Assembly (NCBI RefSeq): GCF_003935425.1
Contig: NZ_RHQN01000005.1
Location: 338,413-402,412, forward strand
DNA from: Pseudomonas sp. v388
GTDB taxonomy: Bacteria; Pseudomonadota; Gammaproteobacteria; Pseudomonadales; Pseudomonadaceae
Reading direction: 5' to 3'
Length of the DNA stretch: 64,000 nt
In this document: in pieces, positions 9,308-16,860 of the stretch
Layout: the number at the start of each line of letters is the position of its first letter
How positions within the stretch are numbered: position 1 is the stretch's first letter
Program-made: the position numbers and the translations under genes
The notes under the pieces: generated by a model
Told to the model about the DNA's origin: nothing
Databases searched by the model: none
The model's input: only the letters and a program-made list of their open reading frames with translations

Positions 9308-9898
9308 ATGAAAATCCGCTTGATCCTGACTTCGCTCCTGCTGCTGGGCATTGGCAACGCTGCGCTGGCCGCCGACTGCCCAGCGCTGCTGGAAGGTGAA
9401 TTGCCCAAATTGCGCAGCAAGGAAACCATTGACCTGTGCAAGCGCTACGCCGGCAAGCCGCTGGTGGTGGTCAATACTGCGAGCTTCTGTGGCTTTGCAC
9501 CGCAGTTCAAAGGTCTTGAAGCGCTGAACAAGCGCTATAAGGATGAAGGGCTGGAAGTGCTCGGCGTGCCGTCCAACGATTTCAAGCAGGAGTCTGCAGA
9601 CGGCGAGGAGACCGCCAAGGTCTGCTACGTCAATTACGGCGTTACCTTCACCATGACCGAGCCGCAAGCCGTTCGTGGCGACTATGCCACCCACCTGTTC
9701 AAAGAGCTGGCCGAGCAGAGCAGCCCGCCGCGCTGGAATTTCTACAAGTATGTCGTCGACCGCAAGGGCAAGGTCATCGCCAACTTCTCCAGCATGACCA
9801 AACCAGACGATCCCGAGTTTATTGCCGCCGTCGAAAGAGCGATCGCCTCGCAGACGCCGGAAGAGGAAGCTGAAACGCAAAAAGCCCGCTTCCATTGA
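9308..9898 (+). CDS. Periplasmic glutathione peroxidase-family protein
   Basis: Thiol peroxidase of the glutathione peroxidase family, 196 residues. Residues 1-19 ([18 protein letters not shown] then ALAAD) form a Sec signal peptide, so it acts in the periplasm. The peroxidatic cysteine is in [18 protein letters not shown], with cysteine rather than selenocysteine; NDFKQES and [12 protein letters not shown] match the other family motifs. Start chosen because the upstream extension lacks the signal and has no ribosome site. The last codons (KARF) are part of a hairpin that terminates the opposing fadL-type gene. Confidence 0.88.
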   Translation: MKIRLILTSLLLLGIGNAALAADCPALLEGELPKLRSKETIDLCKRYAGKPLVVVNTASFCGFAPQFKGLEALNKRYKDEGLEVLGVPSNDFKQESADGEETAKVCYVNYGVTFTMTEPQAVRGDYATHLFKELAEQSSPPRWNFYKYVVDRKGKVIANFSSMTKPDDPEFIAAVERAIASQTPEEEAETQKARFH

Positions 9899-9912
9899 CG
9901 GTCGCGGGCTTT
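9881..9912 (-). terminator. Intrinsic terminator of the FadL-type gene, overlapping the end of the peroxidase gene
   Basis: AAAGCCCGC (9881-9889) pairs with GCGGGCTTT (9904-9912). On the minus strand the stem is followed by TTTTTGCG, a good U-tract; on the plus strand the tail is only TTTCGG, so it may work weakly in both directions. The left arm lies inside the peroxidase reading frame. Confidence 0.75.
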
Positions 9913-9953
9913 CGGATGCCAGACGGGCCTTGCGGCCAGTCTGGTTTCAGGCG

Positions 9954-11237
9954 TCAGAAGCGATAGGTAACCGAGGTGCCCAGGCCGTGCGCCGTGTTGC
10001 GGTAATCGGCGCTGTAGGAGCCTTTGCGCGGGTTGGAGTTGCGGATCTTGGCTTCGTCTTCACGCAGGTACGAATACGCCACGTCGATGGTCAGGTCGTC
10101 GCTCGGGCTCCAGCCGGCACCGAAGCTGATGATCTTGCGGTCGCCGGTCGGAATGCGCGGTGAACGGTCGACGTTGTTGGCTGGCGACTGGTCGACGGTA
10201 AAACCGGTACGCAGCGTCCATTCCTTGTTGACCTTGTACGATGCGCCGATGGCATGTGCCCAGGTGTCGTGCCAGTTCTGTTCTTCGGCAACGGTACCGA
10301 TCGGGCCGGTAGAGCCACCCAGTGCAGGTGGAACGCCGTCGTTGTGAACGGTGATGTCTTCCAGGCGGCTCCAGCGAGTCCAGGTGCTGCCGGCGTAGAC
10401 GGTCCAGTTCTCATCGATCTGCTGGGTGATGGAGAAGTCCACCGACTCAGGCGTGGAAATATCCAGGGAGGCGTCGTACTTGCTCCCGCTGGCAGCGCCG
10501 AAACCCACGCCTTCGATCTTGGTCTTGCCCTCGAGTTTGTAGTCGACCTTGGAGTGGTAGGTCAGGCCCAGACGGGTGGTATCGGTCGCCTGTACCAGAA
10601 TGCCCGCATTGAAGCCTATGGCGGTGTCGTCGCCTTCGATCTTCACCTTGCCGTCGTTGCGGCCCGGCGTTGCCGCCAGCGGCGTGGCGGAAGTCAGTTC
10701 GCCCTCGATGCGGTTGATCGTCGGGCCGAAACCGATGGAAACCTTGTCGTTGAATGCGTAGCTGATGGTCGGCTGGAAGGTGATGACCTGAACGTGGCTC
10801 TTGTCGGCAAAGTAACGGCCGGCAAAGCCTTTTTCATAGTCGGTGCTCAGACCGAAAGGAACGTAGACACCCAGGCCGAAAGCCCAGTGGTCGTCGATAG
10901 GCTTGACGTAGTAGCCCATCGGTACGCCGACGGCCGGTACCATGTCGCCATCATTGCTGCCGCCGAAAGTGCCGCGACCGTTGTCGATGTCGGTCTTGGC
11001 GATCACCGCTGCGGCGCCGAGACTGACTTCTTCACGCTTGATGCGGGACATGCCGGCGGGGTTGCCGAATACTGTGCTGGCATCATCGGCAGAAGAAGAG
11101 CGACCGGCAAAACCGAGGCCCATGCCGCTGATGCTCTGTTCATTGAGTGCGAAGCCGGAAGCCATGAGTTGGGTGGAAGCCAATCCAATCGCCAGGCCAA
11201 GGGTCGTCCTGTTCATTACTTTTGTCATTATTCTCAT
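9954..11237 (-). CDS. OmpP1/FadL-family outer membrane transport protein
   Basis: Outer-membrane beta-barrel for uptake of long-chain fatty acids or other hydrophobic compounds. 427 residues with a signal peptide (cleavage near QLMASGFA, leaving the ALNEQSISGMGLGFAG plug region typical of FadL), the family NPAGMSR motif, many alternating beta-strands, and a terminal aromatic residue (GTSVTYRF) for BAM recognition. AAGGAG lies 8 bases before the chosen ATG at 11237; ATGs four and seven codons further in are alternatives. Transcribed opposite to the peroxidase gene, with a shared hairpin between them. Substrate unproven. Confidence 0.88.
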   Translation of the reverse strand: MRIMTKVMNRTTLGLAIGLASTQLMASGFALNEQSISGMGLGFAGRSSSADDASTVFGNPAGMSRIKREEVSLGAAAVIAKTDIDNGRGTFGGSNDGDMVPAVGVPMGYYVKPIDDHWAFGLGVYVPFGLSTDYEKGFAGRYFADKSHVQVITFQPTISYAFNDKVSIGFGPTINRIEGELTSATPLAATPGRNDGKVKIEGDDTAIGFNAGILVQATDTTRLGLTYHSKVDYKLEGKTKIEGVGFGAASGSKYDASLDISTPESVDFSITQQIDENWTVYAGSTWTRWSRLEDITVHNDGVPPALGGSTGPIGTVAEEQNWHDTWAHAIGASYKVNKEWTLRTGFTVDQSPANNVDRSPRIPTGDRKIISFGAGWSPSDDLTIDVAYSYLREDEAKIRNSNPRKGSYSADYRNTAHGLGTSVTYRF

Positions 11238-11383
11238 AATTGGAACTCCTTTTGGTCACGGGCGGAAATTACCAACATTTTCGACCGCGCGCTATAGGCT
11301 GAATGGCCCGAGCTAGAGCTATTCTTGTAGGACAATCCGGTTATTTTTGCAGGAAGTTTCTGGCCCGGAAGCGAGGCGTGCTG

Positions 11384-11863
11384 TTAAACGGGCGAATAAT
11401 GCGGTGCAACGCTGGCGTTCCAGGCGTTGATGAAGTCCTTGAGGCGGCCGTGGGGGTGGAAAACGTTCTTCCAGATTCGTGCCATGGCCAGCGGGTCGTC
11501 CTCGGTCGGCAGGCACGGATGGTGAGCTTCGATCATCAGCCAGGCGATGGCGGTGGAGTACCGCAGGTTGACGGTGAGTTCCAGGTGCGGAGAACTGAGG
11601 AACGCATGCTGGCTGGCCAGGCCCCGTACCAGGCTGGCCAGGTCAGGGTCCAGCGCCAGGTAGTGATCCCAGATGAAGCGGTGGCTCGGCTCTGCAATGC
11701 TATAAAGGCCGTGGCCGCGCCTGCTGTCCAGTTCGGCGCCCAGTGACGACTGGCTGGCGGCGATGCCCAGCAGCAGCCATTCGGCGCAGGAACTCTGGCG
11801 GTCCAGGTAGACCAGGGTGGGGCGGATGACATGACGGCACAGTTCGATGGCGGCGATGCCCAT
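11384..11863 (-). CDS. Uncharacterised protein resembling phage-type lytic enzyme/structural proteins, probably without the usual Glu
   Basis: 159 residues from the ATG at 11863. The pattern VIRPTL (12-17), AEWLLLGIAASQSSLGAEL (27-45), GLYSIAEPSHRFIWDHYL (52-69) and a C-terminal LAMARIWKNVFHPHGRLKDFINAW recalls a pseudomonad and phage family in which LLLGTAAQESxxG is followed by GxYQxEPxTHxDIWxNYL. If that alignment is right, the conserved Glu is Gln38 here. The frame stays open about 38 codons upstream of the ATG; a CTG start near 11893 preceded by AGGGG is possible. No signal peptide. Family assignment is from memory of the pattern; confidence in a real gene is higher than in the relationship. 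Confidence 0.5.
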   Translation of the reverse strand: MGIAAIELCRHVIRPTLVYLDRQSSCAEWLLLGIAASQSSLGAELDSRRGHGLYSIAEPSHRFIWDHYLALDPDLASLVRGLASQHAFLSSPHLELTVNLRYSTAIAWLMIEAHHPCLPTEDDPLAMARIWKNVFHPHGRLKDFINAWNASVAPHYSPV

Positions 11864-12083
11864 GATGACGGCCTGCTCGTAAAGAGTGACCAGCGAGCCC
11901 CTGGCGTGCGGCAGCGGTAAGTCGGGAAGGGCTCGCCGGAAGCGACTGCGGGTCGCTCGAGTTGAAGTGTAGTCTCATATATAGAGTGTAAAGGGCTGTT
12001 ATTACATCGATTTCGGTTATGCAGTCTTTTGCATAGATCGGTTGGTGCTTAGCTTGGGTCGGCGACCTGTAAAAGGCGCGCAC

Positions 12084-12112
12084 AAAAAAGCCCCGCTCGG
12101 CGGCGGGGCTTT
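12084..12112 (-). terminator. Intrinsic terminator of the 74-residue protein gene
   Basis: AAAGCCCCGC (12087-12096) pairs with GCGGGGCTTT (12103-12112) around a short loop. Read on the minus strand the stem ends in TTTTTTGTG, a strong U-tract, so it terminates the gene at 12132-12356. Confidence 0.85.
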
Positions 12113-12131
12113 GGACCTGCTTACAATCGAC

Positions 12132-12356
12132 TCAGGCGGTCAGCGCCTGGCGAGTACGCTCGATCACGGCCTGCAGCGGTTCGGCGCTGGCGTACTGATC
12201 GGGGTACAGGCGTTCGCTGTGGCGGGCGATGCCGTGCTCGTTGACGATGGTAAAGCTGAAACAGCCTTTGCGTGCTGCCATGATCAGGCAGTTCATTGGG
12301 GCAAAAGCGTTCGTGAGGGTGCGGATGGCATCCTGGGTCTGGATAGGTGCGTTCAT
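12132..12356 (-). CDS. Conserved-looking 74-residue hypothetical protein
   Basis: Begins MNAPIQTQDAIRTLTNAF and ends VIERTRQALTA; soluble, no signal or membrane segment, with a compact mix of strands (CLIMAARKGCFSFTIVNEHG) and helices, like the many small DUF proteins of pseudomonads. AGGAAA lies 8 bases before the ATG at 12356, and a strong terminator follows directly, so it is a monocistronic gene. A start ten codons upstream (12386) is possible but has a poorer ribosome site. Function not recognised. Confidence 0.7.
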   Translation of the reverse strand: MNAPIQTQDAIRTLTNAFAPMNCLIMAARKGCFSFTIVNEHGIARHSERLYPDQYASAEPLQAVIERTRQALTA

Positions 12357-12830
12357 AATGGTGTTTCCTGAAACGACACGGAACAATACCGTGCATCAAT
12401 AGTGGTTCCAGTAAACGCGGGCCGACATCGAATCTCGAGGCCTGGCGGGGCGAAGAACCTGACTGGAACAAGGCAGTCAGCAGTAGCGCGCTTTATCGTA
12501 TGGCGCCGGACTGACAGGTAGGTACTTAGGAGGGCAGGCAACACAACAGGAGCAAAGGTTCGACGCTCGGGGTGCAGATCCTGATCAATTGCAGGCTGGT
12601 TGAAGCAGATCATGAGAGCCGTCCTGCACCATCGCCAAGTGTGGCGCATCAATGCGAGGGGGTCATGCCTGGGAACCATCGAGGTGGTCGATCCCTTGTT
12701 GCCAACATCGCTCACTCATGGAAAGCGTTTGCCGGGGGACTTTACGACCGGAATTGATTTTCAGCTTGGTACTAACGCCGAAGATCCTATAGGGGTTCGC
12801 AAAAGATTGCAATAGCCTGGGTAAAAGAAA
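12357..12830. other. Intergenic stretch, no convincing gene
   Basis: 474 bases between two minus-strand genes. It should hold the promoter of the 74-residue protein gene and the 3' end of the membrane-protein message. Open frames of 61-71 codons on the plus strand (12572-12815) have no ribosome site and biased, unlikely compositions. I saw no tRNA, repeat or clear terminator. Confidence 0.5.
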
Positions 12831-13136
12831 TTACAGCTCACTGACCGCACGGTAGATCAGCACGGTCGTGCAGGCCGCCATCGACCAGCCCAGAACATAC
12901 GCCGCCAGGGTCAGGCGTAAAGGGTGCCGGGCCCCGATGCAGTGCATCACATCCCGCGCCGAGTTGATCCGGCCTTCGCTCAGGCCGCTGCAGATGAACA
13001 GCGCAAGCGCAATGGCCGATAGCAAGATGGTGTAGGCAAAGATACCGCCGTCAGGGGGCGGCAGCATGATGCTGGCCACGACCGCCACGCAACCGATTCC
13101 GATCAGCAGTGCCAGAAACTTCAAAATGTCGTTCAT
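12831..13136 (-). CDS. Small integral membrane protein, three predicted helices
   Basis: 101 residues, MNDILKFLALLIGIGCVAVV... with hydrophobic segments at about 5-26, 32-53 and 75-97 separated by a charged cytoplasmic-type loop (SEGRINSARDVMHCIGARHPLR). No recognised family. The ATG at 13136 overlaps, in ATGA, the stop of a short upstream frame (13133-13357). Base composition is like its neighbours. Function unknown. Confidence 0.65.
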   Translation of the reverse strand: MNDILKFLALLIGIGCVAVVASIMLPPPDGGIFAYTILLSAIALALFICSGLSEGRINSARDVMHCIGARHPLRLTLAAYVLGWSMAACTTVLIYRAVSEL

Positions 13137-13357
13137 TTACCGCCTGGTCGATGGGGTGGCAAGAAAGGGCGCCTGCAAAGGGAGGGTATGATCGCACAAG
13201 TGGCGAGAATTGATGAGATCCAGGCCCGCCGTTGCCATTCCTGGATTCCCTGGCGCCCCCTCGTTGCCAGCAGGGTGTAACAGCGTTGATACAGGGCTTC
13301 GGAGGCGCGAAATGGGGTTTTGCACATTAGCGACACAAGCTGCCACATCACTGTCAT
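13133..13357 (-). CDS. Possible small protein upstream of the membrane-protein gene
   Basis: 74-codon frame, MTVMWQLVSLMCKTPFR..., whose TGA overlaps the ATG of the following gene in ATGA, as in coupled operon genes. A weak ribosome site (GTGGG) precedes the ATG. Residues 45-60 are mildly hydrophobic; the C-terminus (CRRPFLPPHRPGGK) is low quality and third-base GC is only moderate. An overlapping minus frame (13137-13346) looks worse. Could equally be non-coding leader of the membrane-protein gene. Confidence 0.25.
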   Translation of the reverse strand: MTVMWQLVSLMCKTPFRASEALYQRCYTLLATRGRQGIQEWQRRAWISSILATCAIIPSLCRRPFLPPHRPGGK

Positions 13358-13715
13358 ATACCCACGTAAGGGTTTGATTTACTGCGCTGAATTATTAAGT
13401 CAATGAAAAACATCATCTTTTTTGGCTGGTGAAAAAATCGTCAGTTTGAACGCAGGCCCCATTCTGTCTACGTTTGCGGAGGTAAAAGGGGGGTTGTCCA
13501 CTGAGTTATCCACAGCTTCTGTGGATTGTCCCGATAAATTTCAGAGGCGTTTTTGAGATGATCCTGACGGTGAAAGGGAGTAAAGTGATGACCCCCCGAT
13601 TTTTCCTCCCCTCATTCGTCATGCCTTGCCAGAGTCACGCTTGTGGTACTGACGTTTTTGATCATGCTGTCGCGCACGATGTCGCCGGCATTCAACCGGT
13701 TCGCATGGAGTCGTT
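13358..13715. other. Intergenic region before rmuC with AT-rich block and DnaA-box-like palindrome
   Basis: Bases 13358-13440 are clearly AT-richer than the surroundings, consistent with divergent promoters. A perfect TTATCCACA and a linked inverted repeat lie at 13506-13526. A short frame starting at 13558 or 13587 runs into the rmuC start but its product is not convincing. No terminator or RNA gene recognised. Confidence 0.5.
13506..13526. promoter_or_regulatory. DnaA-box sequence within a short inverted repeat
   Basis: TTATCCACA (13506-13514) is a perfect match to the DnaA-box consensus TTATNCACA. It is part of ATCCACAG-CTT-CTGTGGAT (13508-13526), an 8-base perfect inverted repeat, so the opposite strand carries a near-box (7 of 9). 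It could titrate DnaA or link rmuC or the divergent gene to replication; a single box may also be chance. Confidence 0.4.
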
Positions 13716-15194
13716 ATGGCATTTGAGCTGAACAGCCTGCTGATGGGGCTTGCGATCGCGGCGTTGCCGTTGCTGGGCCTGGCCTGGCACCTGCAGCGTC
13801 GGCTTGCGAAGGTCCGGGCCGATGCAGCGCTGCTCGACGAGCGCTTGAGCATGGCGCAAATGGCCCAGGACGGCCTCAACGCACAGCTCGACGCGAGCCG
13901 GGACGAGATCAGCGACTTGAGCCAGGCCAACTCGGCGCGCCTGGCCGAATTGGCGGCCGTGCGCCGCGAGGTCGAGCTGTTGCGCCAGGAATGCGACAAC
14001 GGTCGTGATGCGGCATTGGGCTGGAGCCATGAACGGGCTGCCAAGGAAGCGGAACTGCGACGCCTCGACGCCCAGTGCGCTTCCCTGGGCGCCGAGCTGC
14101 GAGAACAGCAGGAAAGTCATCAACAGCGCCTGGCCGATCTGCAGGGTTCGCGGGACGAGCTACGAGCGCAGTTCGCCGAGTTGGCGGGCAAGATCTTCGA
14201 CGAACGTGAGCAGCGGTTTGCCGAAACCAGTCAGCAGCAGTTGGGACAGTTGCTCAACCCGCTCAAGGAACGCATCCAGTCGTTCGAAAAGCGCGTGGAA
14301 GAAAGCTATCAGAATGAAGCCCGGGAGCGGTTCTCCCTCGCCAAGGAACTGGAGCGTTTGCAGGCGCTGAACCTGCGTTTGAGCGACGAAGCGACCAACC
14401 TGACTCGCGCACTCAAGGGCCAGAAAACCCAAGGCAACTGGGGCGAGCTGATTCTTGAGCGAGTGCTGGAGCACGCCGGGCTGGAGAAAGGCCGCGAGTA
14501 CCAGACGCAAGTGAGCCTCAAGGGGCCGGACGGTGAGCGCTTTCAGCCTGACGTGCTGATCATGTTGCCGGGCGACAAACAGGTGGTGGTCGATGCCAAG
14601 GTCAGCCTGACGGCCTATCAGCAATATGTGTCGGCTGAGGACGACATGATCGGTCAGGTAGCGCTCAAACAGCATGTGCTGTCGCTGCGCAACCATGTCA
14701 AAGGGCTCTCGGGCAAGGATTACAAGCGCCTGGAGGGTTTGCACAGCCTGGACTTCGTGCTGCTTTTCGTGCCGATCGAAGCCGCGTTTTCCGCCGCATT
14801 GCAGGCGGAGCCGAACCTGTTCCAGGAAGCGTTCGACCGCAATATCGTGATCGTCAGCCCCACCACGTTACTGGCGACCCTGCGCGTGATCGACAGCCTG
14901 TGGAAGCAGGAACGGCAGAGCCAGAACGCCCGGGAAATCGCCGAGCGCGCAGGCTGGCTGTACGACAAGTTCGTGCTGTTCATTCAGGATCTGGACGAAG
15001 TGGGCAGCCGTTTGCAGCAACTGGATAAAGCCTACGCCGCTGCGCGCAACAAGCTGACCGATGGCCGCGGCAACCTGGTCAGCCGTAGCGAACAGCTCAA
15101 GCTGTTGGGCGCGCGTGCCAGCAAGCAGCTGCCTGCCGATCTGCTGGAGCGGGCCATGACCGACGAAGACGGCCTCATGCGATTACCGGAATAG
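13716..15194 (+). CDS. rmuC: DNA recombination protein RmuC homologue
   Basis: 492 residues. N-terminal hydrophobic anchor (residues 5-22, LNSLLMGLAIAALPLLGLAW), then a long coiled coil to about residue 220, then the RmuC nuclease-like domain: KTQGNWGELILERVLEHAGL, QPDVLIMLPGDKQVVVDAKVSL (PD-(D/E)XK-like D...DAK), and PTTLLATLRVIDSLWKQERQ. The family limits DNA rearrangements at inverted repeats; its biochemical activity is still poorly defined. GGAG precedes the ATG by about 6 bases. A hairpin follows the stop. Confidence 0.92.
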   Translation: MAFELNSLLMGLAIAALPLLGLAWHLQRRLAKVRADAALLDERLSMAQMAQDGLNAQLDASRDEISDLSQANSARLAELAAVRREVELLRQECDNGRDAALGWSHERAAKEAELRRLDAQCASLGAELREQQESHQQRLADLQGSRDELRAQFAELAGKIFDEREQRFAETSQQQLGQLLNPLKERIQSFEKRVEESYQNEARERFSLAKELERLQALNLRLSDEATNLTRALKGQKTQGNWGELILERVLEHAGLEKGREYQTQVSLKGPDGERFQPDVLIMLPGDKQVVVDAKVSLTAYQQYVSAEDDMIGQVALKQHVLSLRNHVKGLSGKDYKRLEGLHSLDFVLLFVPIEAAFSAALQAEPNLFQEAFDRNIVIVSPTTLLATLRVIDSLWKQERQSQNAREIAERAGWLYDKFVLFIQDLDEVGSRLQQLDKAYAAARNKLTDGRGNLVSRSEQLKLLGARASKQLPADLLERAMTDEDGLMRLPE

Positions 15195-15209
15195 CCGATA
15201 TCCTGACTG

Positions 15210-15231
15210 AACGGCCAGTAATCCGGCCGTT
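15210..15231 (+). terminator. Hairpin after rmuC
   Basis: AACGGCC (15210-15216) pairs with GGCCGTT (15225-15231), 14 bases downstream of the rmuC stop; the tail is TTGTCG, so the U-tract is weak. Confidence 0.5.
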
Positions 15232-15389
15232 TGTCGTAAAGACTAGTAGGATGTTTCGCGAGCTGTCACATTGCCCGCAGCAGGAAAATGTTTTCCGTGA
15301 CACTCGGCTAACCTGCAACTTGGTTCTATGATTCTCTATGAGTGATCAGCACCAGTTGGTCGCCGTGTTTTTCCCTCAAGGGGGCTTTT

Positions 15390-15512
15390 ATGAACAGCAA
15401 ACTGCAAGAATGGCTCCACGATGTCGGCGTTGCTCTGGGTCTGATCGAACCACCCAAACCGCTGCCGATTCCTGTGCGCACCAATGACGATCGTCGTCGC
15501 CCGCGTCGGTAA
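15390..15512 (+). CDS. 40-residue basic-tailed peptide
   Basis: Begins MNSKLQEWLHDVGVALGL and ends TNDDRRRPRR. A strong AAGGGGG ribosome site lies 6-7 bases before the ATG, and an intrinsic hairpin (15567-15586) follows the stop, so it reads as a self-contained gene. Residues 3-19 form an amphipathic helix, followed by a proline-rich linker (IEPPKPLPIPVR) and an arginine-rich tail. I recognise no domain; the helix plus basic tail would suit binding to a protein or nucleic acid. Upstream 15195-15389 is AT-containing promoter space. Confidence 0.65.
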   Translation: MNSKLQEWLHDVGVALGLIEPPKPLPIPVRTNDDRRRPRR

Positions 15513-15566
15513 AGCCGGATCGAAGGTTAACTCGGCCACCCTGCAGTCGTTGGGTGCACCACTCCC

Positions 15567-15590
15567 GGGACGCACGCCAGCGTCCCGTTT
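15567..15590 (+). terminator. Intrinsic terminator after the 40-residue peptide gene
   Basis: GGGACGC (15567-15573) pairs with GCGTCCC (15580-15586), followed by GTTT. It also separates this gene from the convergent acyl-carrier-like gene. Confidence 0.65.
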
Positions 15591-15604
15591 CATGCGTCAG
15601 GCAA

Positions 15605-15919
15605 TCACATCCTGTGCTTGCCTTGTGGATGTGATGTCCGTGAATCGTCCTCGTCATGACCCATTTCCTGCTGCATCAACAGCACCAGGTCCACGACCAT
15701 GGGCAAGGAAAGATGCTCGGGCTTGTGAATGGCGCGCTGCCTGATGGACTCGGGGAACTCGAAACCGAATTCGTTTCCCAGTGAATTGAAGAGTTCGTCC
15801 ACGTCCTCATCGTCCAGGACCAGATCCTGAAACGTGGCATCTTCCCGAATGGCGTCCTTGTCTACAAGAATGATGCCTAGAACATCGAGTACCCTCTGTT
15901 TGATCCCTTCGCGATTCAT
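15605..15919 (-). CDS. Acyl-carrier-protein-like protein lacking the phosphopantetheine serine
   Basis: 104 residues, strongly acidic. Residues 4-65 have the ACP helix pattern: IKQRVLDVLGIILVDKDAI, then DLVLDDEDVDELFNSLGNEFG, then FPESIRQRAI. In true carriers the second helix starts with DSL; here the aligned residues are Asp36-Asp37-Glu38, so no phosphopantetheine can be attached. The C-terminal tail (HDEDDSRTSHPQGKHRM) is polar and probably disordered. AGGGG lies 6-7 bases before the ATG. No fatty-acid or polyketide genes are nearby. It may be a protein-protein adaptor or a regulatory carrier mimic; function unknown. Confidence 0.7.
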   Translation of the reverse strand: MNREGIKQRVLDVLGIILVDKDAIREDATFQDLVLDDEDVDELFNSLGNEFGFEFPESIRQRAIHKPEHLSLPMVVDLVLLMQQEMGHDEDDSRTSHPQGKHRM

Positions 15920-16132
15920 GGTGAACCCCTGATGTAGATCCGTGAAGATTCAGCAGGGGGTCTAGATGGCGCCAGCCCTGTCCATTGAGGCTAGCTCAAA
16001 ATGGCCGCTTACTCGGGAAAGCAGCTCGGCGGAGCCGCGCGACTGCTCGTGGGCATTGCGTCCACCAGGCAGGTTCAGTCCACGACAGCAGTCGGCTAGA
16101 ATGCGCGACCCTGTTCAAGCCGAGAATGAACG

Positions 16133-16735
16133 ATGTCCCGCCCAAGCTGCGAACGCTGTCTGCGCCCGACCGCGCATTGTCTGTGCGCGTTGATCCCGCG
16201 GCTGGGCAGCCGCACCCGCGTGTTGCTGCTCCAGCACCCGAGCGAGGTCAGCCATGCATTGAATACGGCGCGTCTGGCGGCATTGGGGTTGGTAAATGCG
16301 CAGTTGCGGGTCGGCGAAGTATTCGAGCATCTGCACGAGTGGCTCGATCAGCCTGGGTATCAGGCGCGCTTGCTGTTTCCGGGGGAAGATGCGCAGCCTC
16401 TGGTGGCGCAAGGCGTCGATACGCTGCCGACGCTGCTGGTCGTTCCGGATGGAACCTGGCGCAAGGCGCGCAAGTTGCTGCATCTCAATCCGCTGCTGGC
16501 GGCGCTGCCTCGGGTGACCTTGGGGGAAACGCCGCCTTCGCGCTATCGATTGCGCAAGGCGCCGGCCGCCCAGGCGTTGTCGACCCTGGAAGCGGTGGTT
16601 CATGCTCTGGAAGCGCTGGAAACCCCGACTTCCTTCGCCCAATTGCTACGGCCATTCGACGCGTTGATCGAAGGTCAGATCCAGGCGATGGGCAACGAGA
16701 CATATCAGCGTAACCACGGCACCGCCCGTTCATAG
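16133..16735 (+). CDS. tapT: DTW-domain protein, probable tRNA-uridine aminocarboxypropyltransferase
   Basis: 200 residues. N-terminal zinc-binding type cysteines (CERCLRPTAHCLC), the nucleotide-binding-like segment LLLQHPSEVSHALNTARLA, and the DTW signature in VVPDGTWRKARKLL. Proteins of this family (YfiP/TapT) place the acp3 group on U47 of tRNA variable loops using S-adenosylmethionine. ATG at 16133 gives the standard length; only GAGA precedes it. Gene stands alone between a gap and a convergent quinone reductase gene. Symbol by family resemblance. Confidence 0.82.
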   Translation: MSRPSCERCLRPTAHCLCALIPRLGSRTRVLLLQHPSEVSHALNTARLAALGLVNAQLRVGEVFEHLHEWLDQPGYQARLLFPGEDAQPLVAQGVDTLPTLLVVPDGTWRKARKLLHLNPLLAALPRVTLGETPPSRYRLRKAPAAQALSTLEAVVHALEALETPTSFAQLLRPFDALIEGQIQAMGNETYQRNHGTARS

Positions 16736-16834
16736 GATCGACCCAGGCAGAGGTTAGCCATGCGTCGGTCGCAACACCGCCTGCGCGCTTAAGAGCCAGA
16801 CTGCTGGCGAACGGATAGGTGCCGGCGATATCCA

Positions 16835-16859
16835 TGTGGCGAGCAGGCTCGTTCCTGCG
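16835..16859. repeat. REP-like half element
   Basis: TGTGGCGAGCAGGCTCGTTC resembles the TGTGGCGAGGGAGCTTGCTC type of P. fluorescens REP units, with mismatches. It lies between two convergent genes, the usual location for REPs. Confidence 0.4.
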
Positions 16860-16860
16860 G

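Noticed and set aside
12572-12815. Two short plus-strand frames in the gap near 12600
   Set aside because: No ribosome binding site and unlikely composition.
13558-13732. Short frame MILTVKGSK... running into the rmuC start
   Set aside because: Odd composition and extends past the real rmuC ATG in another frame; GGGAG in front of an internal ATG (13587) was not enough to support it.
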